Below, in pieces: positions 1 through 5,917 of a stretch of 6,050 bases of DNA. The notes under the pieces are model-generated. The model saw only the letters and a list, made by a program, of their open reading frames with translations, was not told where the DNA came from and ran no database searches. The stretch covers positions 1 through 6,050 of the forward strand of contig JAFGEY010000166.1 in NCBI GenBank assembly GCA_016931365.1. The letters run 5' to 3'. Position 1 is the first letter of the stretch; every line of letters starts with the position of its first letter. The position numbers were made by a program, and so were the translations under genes. The stretch is from Anaerolineae bacterium. Lineage in GTDB: Bacteria > Chloroflexota > Anaerolineae > JAFGEY01.

Positions 1-1865
1 AGAGAGGCCAGCGCCATGCCGATCTTGTCATCGAGTTGCTCGAACAAGCTGAGGCTGCGACGAAAGTACGTTTCTGCATCAGCCGCGTTAGCCGTGTAGA
101 CCCAGGTGGCGGAACCAAGATCCAGATAGACCTTGGCCTGCAGGTCACGCGTGTCGCACCCTGCGAGCGAGGGCGAGCAGAGGAGCGCCAGCGCCTGATT
201 GGCCAAAAGGCTTGTCTTGTGATCGTCCAGCATGCTGCTGAAATAACAACGCCAGGTCAGGATCTGCGCCAGAGCGTGAAGACCGTTTGTATCGGTGACG
301 CCTGTGAGGGCGCAGGCCAACCGTTCCAGCAGACGATCGCCCGCTATGTAGCTGGTCTCCCGGCGATAGTAAAGACCCACGCTTTGGATAGCGCGATCGA
401 GCGCGACAAAGTGCCCATGCTCGGCCGCCCAAAGGCAGGCGATATGGACGTTTTCCACATCCGCGCTGATGGCCTTCATCCGGGCGACGTGGCTGAGCCC
501 AAGCAAGTCCGCCTCGCCCTCGGCCAACCATCTGCAAAAGTATAGGCTGTGCCGGGTGCTCACCGATTGCTGCAGCGCGGCGTCCTGTGCCAGCTTGTCG
601 GCGGCATATTGCTGCAGCAGGGCGTGCATGCGATAACGCCCCGCCGCGTCGCGCTGCAACCAACTCTTGCGCAGCAGCCCCAGCAACACCTGGAGGGAAA
701 CCCCTATCACGGCGCGAGCAGCGTCACACGTGAACCCACCCCGGAAAACCGATACCCCTCGCATGGCCTCGCGCTCAGCCGGATCGAGCAACTGCCAGGA
801 TGTATCGAAAACGGCCGGCAGACTGCGGTGGCGAGCAGGGACATTGACAGCGTCGGATGCCAGGAAATCCAGGCCGCTGCGGATCTCTGCCAGGATGTCC
901 GCCGGTTCCAGCACCGCCGTCCATGCTGCGGCCAACTCGATGGCCAATGGCAGGCCCTCCACCAAGCGGCAGATGGAAACCACAGGCGAGAGGATGCTCG
1001 CGTCCAGGGCAAAAGCGGGGTCCGCGCGGCGGGCAGCGTCGGCGAAGAGCTTGACGCTGTCTGCATCTTCACTTGCACGCTCTGCTTGTATAGCCTGTTG
1101 GGGAACATCAAGGCCGTATAAAGGAAAACCCTGTTCGCCCTGGAGGTTCAGGCGCACGCGCGAGGTCACGAGCATCTTGATGCCAGGGGTAGCCGCCAGC
1201 ACTTGGATCACAAAGTGCAGCGACATCTCGTCAAGCAGATGTTCAAAGTTATCCAACACCAGCAACATCCTCTTGCGTCGCAGGTATTTCACCAGCTGCC
1301 ATGCGAGCTTTTCGCGGGACGAAAGGAAATGCAAACCGATCGCATCCGCGATGGCAGTCGCGATGTGATCTGGGTCGTCCAGATCGGCCAGCGCCACCAG
1401 GAAAACGCCGTCCGCAAAGGGGACATTGGCGGCATCCTGCACGAGTTGATCGGCCACGGTCAGGGCCAGCCGGGTCTTGCCCATGCCACCAGGGCCGGTG
1501 ATGGTCAGCAAACGGCAAGCGGGGTCGAGCAACATGCGGCGTATGGCGGCTGTTTCCGCCTGCCGGCCAATGAATGGGGTGAGATGCACGGGCAGGTTGT
1601 GGGGCACAGCGCTACCGGCGGGTTCCGGTGCCTCCAGCAAGCCCAACTGCCCTGCGCGCACAACCGCTTCCCGCCGGTTGGCCACCCCCAACTTGCCATA
1701 GATCTGGCGCGCGTACCATTTGACCGTGCTCAGGCTGAGGAATAGAGCGTTGGCGATTTCCTGATTGCTGCGGTGTTCGGCAAATAGCGCCAGGATTTGC
1801 CTTTCACGCTCGTTCAGCGACCCAATCAATGCGAAATCAGCGCACGAACTGGCAGAATCGTCCAT
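1..1865 (-). CDS. LuxR-type transcriptional regulator with N-terminal HTH and NB-ARC-type ATPase, 3' end outside window
   Basis: The minus-strand frame is open from the ATG at 1865-1863 to base 1 (621 codons, no stop), so the C-terminus is missing. Residues 17-78 are a LuxR/GerE helix-turn-helix: NERERQILALF, then SNQEIANALFLS, STVK and IYGKLGV. A linker leads to an NB-ARC/STAND-like ATPase: FIGRQAE at 98-104, Walker A GPGGMGKT at 124-131, Walker B LLVLDN at 201-206, a VTSR sensor-like motif at 233-236 and GLPLAIELAA at 304-313. A winged-helix-like part with RMHALLQQYA follows near 412-421. Residues about 577-621 resemble a TPR. The start is supported by GGGAG five bases upstream and a promoter-like TATAAT. 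Known for the family: such proteins are cytoplasmic, ATP-dependent signal-responsive DNA-binding regulators. The ligand is unknown. The HTH is N-terminal, unlike MalT, where it is C-terminal. Control of the divergent genes is inferred from position only. Confidence 0.9.
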   Translation of the reverse strand, partial: MDDSASSCADFALIGSLNERERQILALFAEHRSNQEIANALFLSLSTVKWYARQIYGKLGVANRREAVVRAGQLGLLEAPEPAGSAVPHNLPVHLTPFIGRQAETAAIRRMLLDPACRLLTITGPGGMGKTRLALTVADQLVQDAANVPFADGVFLVALADLDDPDHIATAIADAIGLHFLSSREKLAWQLVKYLRRKRMLLVLDNFEHLLDEMSLHFVIQVLAATPGIKMLVTSRVRLNLQGEQGFPLYGLDVPQQAIQAERASEDADSVKLFADAARRADPAFALDASILSPVVSICRLVEGLPLAIELAAAWTAVLEPADILAEIRSGLDFLASDAVNVPARHRSLPAVFDTSWQLLDPAEREAMRGVSVFRGGFTCDAARAVIGVSLQVLLGLLRKSWLQRDAAGRYRMHALLQQYAADKLAQDAALQQSVSTRHSLYFCRWLAEGEADLLGLSHVARMKAISADVENVHIACLWAAEHGHFVALDRAIQSVGLYYRRETSYIAGDRLLERLACALTGVTDTNGLHALAQILTWRCYFSSMLDDHKTSLLANQALALLCSPSLAGCDTRDLQAKVYLDLGSATWVYTANAADAETYFRRSLSLFEQLDDKIGMALAS

Positions 1866-1884
1866 TTCATCTCCCTCACCTTAC

Positions 1885-1913
1885 ATTATAACGGATTCTA
1901 CTTCGGCTGCAAA
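1885..1913 (-). promoter_or_regulatory. Candidate sigma-70-like promoter for the leftward regulator gene
   Basis: Read on the minus strand, a perfect -10 hexamer TATAAT lies at 1890-1885. TTTGCA at 1913-1908 is a 4/6 match to the -35 consensus with a 17-base spacer. Transcription would begin near 1878, leaving a very short leader that contains the GGGAG ribosome-binding site (1875-1871) five bases before the ATG at 1865. The -10 box is convincing. The -35 is weak, so the promoter may need an activator or rely on -10 contacts. Confidence 0.5.
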
Positions 1914-1929
1914 CACTCCCCGACGCCAC

Positions 1930-1959
1930 TTCCATCCTTTTTCCATCCCTCGGGAATGG
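1930..1959. promoter_or_regulatory. Candidate operator: tandem and inverted CCATCC half-sites in the divergent promoter region
   Basis: TTCCATCC occurs twice, at 1930-1937 and 1941-1948, with starts 11 bases apart (about one helical turn). The second copy is the left arm of an imperfect dyad at 1943-1959: CCATCCC, then TCG, then GGAATGG, with six of seven arm positions pairing. The dyad abuts the candidate -35 box of the rightward promoter, and its centre lies about 43 bases before the predicted start point. Activators of the LuxR type often bind near there. Binding by the neighbouring regulator is an inference. Confidence 0.3.
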
Positions 1960-1987
1960 TGACACAGCGACAAGAAAGAGATATGCT
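1959..1987 (+). promoter_or_regulatory. Candidate sigma-70-like promoter for the rightward genes
   Basis: GTGACA at 1959-1964 matches five of six -35 consensus bases. After exactly 17 bases, TATGCT at 1982-1987 matches four of six -10 bases. The predicted start is near 1994, giving a leader of about 34 nt that ends in AGGAGG. It is the only well-spaced rightward pair I found upstream of 2028. The weak -10 fits an activated promoter. Confidence 0.45.
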
Positions 1988-2015
1988 ACAGGTGCAGAGG
2001 CCAATCGCTCGCTTT

Positions 2016-2021
2016 AGGAGG
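2016..2021 (+). promoter_or_regulatory. Strong Shine-Dalgarno site (AGGAGG) fixing the start at 2028
   Basis: A perfect AGGAGG lies six bases before the ATG at 2028. This decides the start of the SnoaL-like gene: the same frame stays open upstream to 1797, but that extension runs through the promoter region and the regulator's own 5' end, and has no comparable site. Confidence 0.85.
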
Positions 2022-2027
2022 TTTGAT

Positions 2028-2489
2028 ATGAAAACGCTGGATCCAAGCATAGCGACTCTCAAAGCCCAGGCAGACCAGGTCACGACAAACAAAGAGGTCA
2101 TGGGCAAGTTCCTCGAGTTGTTCAGCACAGGCGCGTGGGACGACTTCGATCAGGTGATTGCAGCCGACTGCGTTCTTCACTATCCGGGCGGTGTAGATAT
2201 CATTGGCCTGGATGCCATGGTTGCAGGCTGGCAGGCATTCTTTCCAAAGCTCAAAGACATGAAGGTCACGACCCAGGCGGAGGTCAGTGAAGGCGACCGC
2301 ATCATGGAGTTCCTAGCCTTTGAAGCCACCTATGAGGGTGAGTACATGGGTCAGCAGGTCTCGGGCGTGCCGATCAAGTACAACCAGGTGGAAATGCAAC
2401 GCATCGCGGATGGCAGGATCGTCGAGTGGTGGGTTGAGAACGACCGGCTCTGGATGGCGCAACAGCTCGGTATGGAGCTGATGTGGTAG
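2028..2489 (+). CDS. SnoaL-like / NTF2-fold domain protein (ester cyclase-like)
   Basis: This 153-residue cytoplasmic protein has no signal peptide or membrane segment. It fits the SnoaL-like branch of the NTF2 superfamily, a cone-shaped alpha+beta fold. An N-terminal helix has NKEVMGKFLELFSTG (21-35), followed by the paired motif CVLHYPGG (48-55), GLDAMVAGWQAFFPKLKDM (60-78), a strand with EGDRIMEFLAFEATYEGEYMG (split over 88-108), and the diagnostic end DGRIVEWWVENDRL (128-141) before QQLGM. H51 and D139 occupy positions where polyketide-cyclase-like members often carry pocket residues. Length is normal for the family. Family members range from polyketide cyclases to dehydratases and proteins with no known activity, so the substrate cannot be given. 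It lies 89 bases upstream of the LamG gene in the same direction and opposite the LuxR-type regulator. The fold is secure and the function is not. Confidence 0.85.
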   Translation: MKTLDPSIATLKAQADQVTTNKEVMGKFLELFSTGAWDDFDQVIAADCVLHYPGGVDIIGLDAMVAGWQAFFPKLKDMKVTTQAEVSEGDRIMEFLAFEATYEGEYMGQQVSGVPIKYNQVEMQRIADGRIVEWWVENDRLWMAQQLGMELMW

Positions 2490-2578
2490 GAACGAGATAG
2501 GAATTGCCGTTTATTTGTCGGAAGGCTGCATCCGTGATGGGCTTGCAGTCCCTGCTCAGCAGAAAGGTAGGTAACGCT

Positions 2579-3391
2579 ATGAAAGCAAAGTTGGTTGGAT
2601 TCTCCCTATTCGTTGCGATCGCTCTATCCTTGACCCTCCCACAATCCTATCGAACAGCATTTGCTGCACCGGCCGCTAGGTCGTGCTTCCCGCCCTCCAA
2701 GGGTTTGACCAACTGGTGGCCGGGAGATGGCATCACGGATGATATCATGGGCGGGCAAACCGCGGAACTGGTCAACGATGCGGGATTTGGGGCAGGCATG
2801 GTCGACCAGGCGTTCATGCTCAAGGAAGAGGGCGGCATGGCCACCTCGTTGCAAGACTTTGTCAACGTACCCCATGATCCCGCGCTCAACCTCGGTACCG
2901 GCGATTTCACCGTTGATCTCTGGGTTTACTTTAACGACACGGAGGGCGAACAAGTTCTGATCGAGAAGTGGATTCAAGGCATGGAGCTTTACCCTTCATT
3001 TGGGTGGACGTTGACCAAACTCGAAGGCAATGTTCTCCGGCTGGCCGTGGCCGCGGGTGGAGAGGAGATCGATATCGACTCGGGCGTTCTGGACATCCCC
3101 ACGCACACCTGGCTCCACTTTGCCGCCACGCGCAAGGATGCGACCATCACCCTCTACATGAATGGATCGCCGGTGGCGACTGGCGCGGCGCCTCTGAACC
3201 TGGATTCAGATTCATCGCTCAAATTCGGCCACCGGGGAAACAAGATAGACACCCCAGGCTCCGAGGATAACCGCGGCTTCTACTTGAATGGCCGCATCGA
3301 CGAGGTGCAGCTGTTCGTCGGCCAGGCCTTACCCCGCGGGCTGATCCGGACTATCTATGAAGCCGGAAGCGCTGGCCAGTGTAAAGATTAG
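2579..3391 (+). CDS. Secreted LamG / concanavalin-A-like lectin-fold protein
   Basis: The ATG at 2579 starts a 270-residue protein with a classic signal peptide: KAK, then a hydrophobic core GFSLFVAIALSLTLP (7-21), and cleavage probably after AFA (27-29). The mature part is one LamG-like (laminin G/pentraxin-type) jelly roll. It begins CFPPSKGLTNWWPGDG (36-51) and continues with VNVPHDPALNLGTGDFTVDLWV (split over 95-116), HTWLHFAATRKDATITLYMNG (176-196) and NGRIDEVQLF (237-246). It ends EAGSAGQCKD. C36 and C268 bracket the domain and could form a disulfide. LamG domains bind carbohydrates or proteins outside the cell, and no catalytic residues are evident here. An in-frame TTG at 2504 was not chosen because it would bury the signal peptide. 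AGGT at 2569-2572 is a weak ribosome-binding site. The next gene follows after only 18 bases, suggesting co-transcription and a shared extracellular target. Confidence 0.88.
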   Translation: MKAKLVGFSLFVAIALSLTLPQSYRTAFAAPAARSCFPPSKGLTNWWPGDGITDDIMGGQTAELVNDAGFGAGMVDQAFMLKEEGGMATSLQDFVNVPHDPALNLGTGDFTVDLWVYFNDTEGEQVLIEKWIQGMELYPSFGWTLTKLEGNVLRLAVAAGGEEIDIDSGVLDIPTHTWLHFAATRKDATITLYMNGSPVATGAAPLNLDSDSSLKFGHRGNKIDTPGSEDNRGFYLNGRIDEVQLFVGQALPRGLIRTIYEAGSAGQCKD

Positions 3392-3409
3392 GTCCCCAGA
3401 GAAGTCAAT

Positions 3410-5836
3410 ATGCTCCCTGGCGTGCCACCAGAGACGAAAATGCACCAGAAACCAGTGAAAAACGCCATACTGCTATTCCTTCTTGGGATCACACTTGCTC
3501 TGTTCACGGCAGCGGCAACTGCATCATCACGAACACTACAAGGGCGGACCCTTCTCGTCACCGGCGCCGCCGATGGGGGCCCCGGCGCGCTGCGCCAGGC
3601 ACTGCTTGATGCACAAGACGGTGACACCATCACCTTTGATCCGTCCGTCTTTCCGCCCACTGCGCCGGTCACCATCTCCATCACCAGCGAACTGCCGCAG
3701 ATCCTTGTGAGCAACCTCACCATCGATGCCAGCAATGCCGGGGTGATCCTGGACGGCAGCAACGTACCAGGGGACTGGGCAGGCGGCCTGCAGATCGTGT
3801 CATCTGGCGGAAACAGGATCCGGGGGCTTCAGATCTCCAGCTTTTCCGGTCGGGCGATCGATATCAGTGGGGATGCACACAACAACGTGATTGGCGGCGA
3901 TCGCAGTGTCGGGGCAGGGCCTTTTGGCCAGGGCAACATGCTCACTCACAACGGTAATGGCGTCGTCCTGTCGACTGCTGACACTTCCGTCAACACGATC
4001 ACCGGCAACCTGATCGGTACGAATGCGGCGGGCACGGCCGCATTGGGCAATCAGACCGGTGTGTGGATTTGCGAGGGCGCTAACGGGAACATCATCGGGC
4101 CAGACAACGTAATTGCTTTCAACAGCGGAGCGGGCATTGTGGTGAATGGTCCGGATTCGACTCACAATACCATCACCCAGAACAGCATCCACGACAACGG
4201 CCGGAGGGGCATTGAACTGGCGGATGGTGCCAATCTCAAGTTGGCCATCCCTGGCATCCTAGGCTTTGACCTGTCGGCGGGGACCATGACCGGCGCCACC
4301 TGCGCCACCTGCACGGTCGAGATATTTTCTGATGCCGACAACGAGGGAAAAATCTTCGAAGGTCAGGTAACAGCCGATAGCATCGGGGTCTTTACCTTTG
4401 ACAAGAGCGCTGCTTTCATTGGCCCGTACCTGACCGCCACGACCACCGACGTGGATGGCAATACAAGCCCATTCTCAGCGCCGACGACGGGCACGGTCCG
4501 ATCCTTGATTCTGCAACAGGGAAACGATCTGCCCATTTCCCCCTATTGGGCTAGATGCTCGTCAGAGCTGTTGGACAACCACATAGGTACCTCTTGGGGT
4601 TACCTGGACAGCCCCTCCATGCCCGGCGACTTCTCGTGCGATCCACAGGGGGTCAGGGGCTTTACGAGGATCAGATTATCCTTCAACGAAGTGGAGGATT
4701 GGCCTTCGATCGATTGGAGCCGGCCGGAGACGATCACGATGGAGCAGGACGCCTTTGTGACCAGGCTGGCCGAGAGCGGCATCACTGTCACCTACATCCT
4801 CAACTTTTGGGACAAAGCCAACCACCCGGCTGGCTGGCCGGAGATCCCCTCGCGCTTTACCACCGAGGAGGAAATCCAACGCTACCTGGAGTACGTGCGT
4901 TTTATCGTAGGTCATTTCAAGGATCGTGTACGTTACTTTGAACTGTGGAACGAACCAGACGCGGGCAGCGCCATCCAGCATATCAAGCCGCAGGACTATG
5001 TCGAGTTAGTGCGACGTGTCGTCCCGATCATCCGAGACGAATACCCTGAAGCCAAGATCGTGGTCGGGAGCATCATTCTGCGCAATCAATACGGCCGAGA
5101 CTACCTGTATCATTTGATTCAATCGGACGTCATGCCCCTGGTAGACGTGATTGCCTGGCATCCGATGTACGGGATAACGCCCGAATACGAGGATGAGCGG
5201 GAGTATTACTATGCCTATTTGGACATCGCAAGGGATATCAAGGAGACGGCGATTTCGTATGGCTTTCAGGGGGAATTCCGCGGCGATGAGATCGGGTGGT
5301 GCGGCCTCGACGAGGAAGACTGTGGTGCAGCAGCTCATAGATATACCAACGGTGTCGCCGCGAAATACTATGGGCGGGGAATCGCAATCCACTTGGGGTT
5401 AAATTTGATGGTTCACCTGGGAGGCATGTCCGATCGGCGACTGGAAACTTCTGCATTAGTGAGCAACCTGGCGACGGTTTTCGCCGGGTCACGGGCAGAG
5501 GCTTTTCCCATTCAGGTGCAAACGGCCATCACGAATGTTGTCAGCTACACGTTTGCTCTGCCCAACGACGGCTACCTGGTCGCGTTATGGAACGACGGCG
5601 TCGCGGTCGACTATGATCCTGGGATCACTGCCACGCTCACATTCTCTGGCTTTGCGGATCACTATGCGACAGGCATAGATGCCCTGTATGGCTATCAGCA
5701 ACAAGTGATGGCGGAGGCAGTGGACGGCAACCTCGTCATCCGCGACTTGCTCGTCAAAGACTACCCCATCCTGCTGCGGCTCAGCCCGACCCGGTACGCT
5801 TTCCTGCCTGCCGTGTTCAAGACCTACCCTCATTAG
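3410..5836 (+). CDS. Secreted parallel beta-helix protein fused to a clan GH-A glycoside hydrolase-like domain
   Basis: This 808-residue exported protein has several modules. The signal peptide is residues 1-38 (hydrophobic NAILLFLLGITLALF at 18-32, cleavage near ATA). Residues 47-275 are a right-handed beta-helix: GGPGALRQALLDAQDGDTITF (56-76), then GNLIGTNAAGTAALGN (199-214) and NTITQNSIHDNGRRGIEL (253-270). Residues 285-360 form an Ig-like strand module with CATCTVEIFSD and TDVDGNTSPFS. Residues 375-690 look like a (beta/alpha)8 glycosidase: ELWNEPD at 511-517 offers E515 as acid/base, AWHPMYG is at 582-588, and GDEIGW at 625-630 offers E627 as nucleophile. Residues 700-792 resemble the C-terminal beta-sandwich of such enzymes. 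The protein ends YAFLPAVFKTYPH. The fold resembles GH5/GH39-like enzymes; I cannot assign a family or substrate. It likely cleaves a polysaccharide outside the cell. ATG at 3440 is an alternative start that keeps the whole signal core; neither start has a strong ribosome-binding site. Confidence 0.88.
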   Translation: MLPGVPPETKMHQKPVKNAILLFLLGITLALFTAAATASSRTLQGRTLLVTGAADGGPGALRQALLDAQDGDTITFDPSVFPPTAPVTISITSELPQILVSNLTIDASNAGVILDGSNVPGDWAGGLQIVSSGGNRIRGLQISSFSGRAIDISGDAHNNVIGGDRSVGAGPFGQGNMLTHNGNGVVLSTADTSVNTITGNLIGTNAAGTAALGNQTGVWICEGANGNIIGPDNVIAFNSGAGIVVNGPDSTHNTITQNSIHDNGRRGIELADGANLKLAIPGILGFDLSAGTMTGATCATCTVEIFSDADNEGKIFEGQVTADSIGVFTFDKSAAFIGPYLTATTTDVDGNTSPFSAPTTGTVRSLILQQGNDLPISPYWARCSSELLDNHIGTSWGYLDSPSMPGDFSCDPQGVRGFTRIRLSFNEVEDWPSIDWSRPETITMEQDAFVTRLAESGITVTYILNFWDKANHPAGWPEIPSRFTTEEEIQRYLEYVRFIVGHFKDRVRYFELWNEPDAGSAIQHIKPQDYVELVRRVVPIIRDEYPEAKIVVGSIILRNQYGRDYLYHLIQSDVMPLVDVIAWHPMYGITPEYEDEREYYYAYLDIARDIKETAISYGFQGEFRGDEIGWCGLDEEDCGAAAHRYTNGVAAKYYGRGIAIHLGLNLMVHLGGMSDRRLETSALVSNLATVFAGSRAEAFPIQVQTAITNVVSYTFALPNDGYLVALWNDGVAVDYDPGITATLTFSGFADHYATGIDALYGYQQQVMAEAVDGNLVIRDLLVKDYPILLRLSPTRYAFLPAVFKTYPH

Positions 5837-5891
5837 TGGGCTGGGCGACACATATCCGGCGGGCGTGTCACATGCGTCAATTTTACGCCCG

Positions 5892-5905
5892 GCATGGGGC
5901 CATGC
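5892..5905. other. Small perfect hairpin in the convergent junction, possible weak terminator
   Basis: GCATG and CATGC pair across a GGGC loop (5897-5900), or as six base pairs with a GG loop. It sits between the stop of the beta-helix/hydrolase gene and the stop of the incoming minus-strand frame, where a shared terminator would be expected. No T-run follows on either strand, so it is not a canonical intrinsic terminator. GACAC/GTGTC upstream can form another weak stem. Confidence 0.25.
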
Positions 5906-5917
5906 GATACCGCCCGT

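Noticed and set aside
145..1518. Short minus-strand frames at 145-663, 707-1111 and 1249-1518, considered as signs that the regulator is frameshifted
   Set aside because: Reading codon by codon from the ATG at 1865, the regulator frame stays open to base 1 with motifs in order. The short frames are alternative-frame shadows.
36..1745. Several plus-strand open frames (for example 36-545, 549-1121, 667-1368 and 1203-1745) inside the regulator region
   Set aside because: They are antisense to a single uninterrupted minus-strand frame with clear HTH, Walker A and Walker B motifs. Their translations are arginine/proline/serine-rich with no recognisable domain.
1797..2027. N-terminal extension of the SnoaL-like gene back to 1797
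   Set aside because: The extension covers the divergent promoters and the regulator's 5' end and has no domain content. The AGGAGG at 2016-2021 clearly sets the start at 2028.
2504..2578. TTG start at 2504 for the LamG protein
   Set aside because: It would place 25 residues before a textbook signal peptide. The ATG at 2579 gives a normal lysine-rich n-region.
2490..2578. Possible terminator between the SnoaL-like and LamG genes (CTGCA/TGCAG pairing around 2526-2548)
   Set aside because: Only a five-base stem with a 13-base loop and no T-run follows; not a credible terminator.
3800..4192. Minus-strand open frame inside the beta-helix coding region
   Set aside because: It is antisense to well-conserved beta-helix repeats. 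The repeat structure on the plus strand explains the open reverse frame.
5585..5851. Minus-strand open frame overlapping the end of the hydrolase gene
   Set aside because: It is a shadow of the C-terminal beta-sandwich coding sequence, with no start signal or domain of its own.
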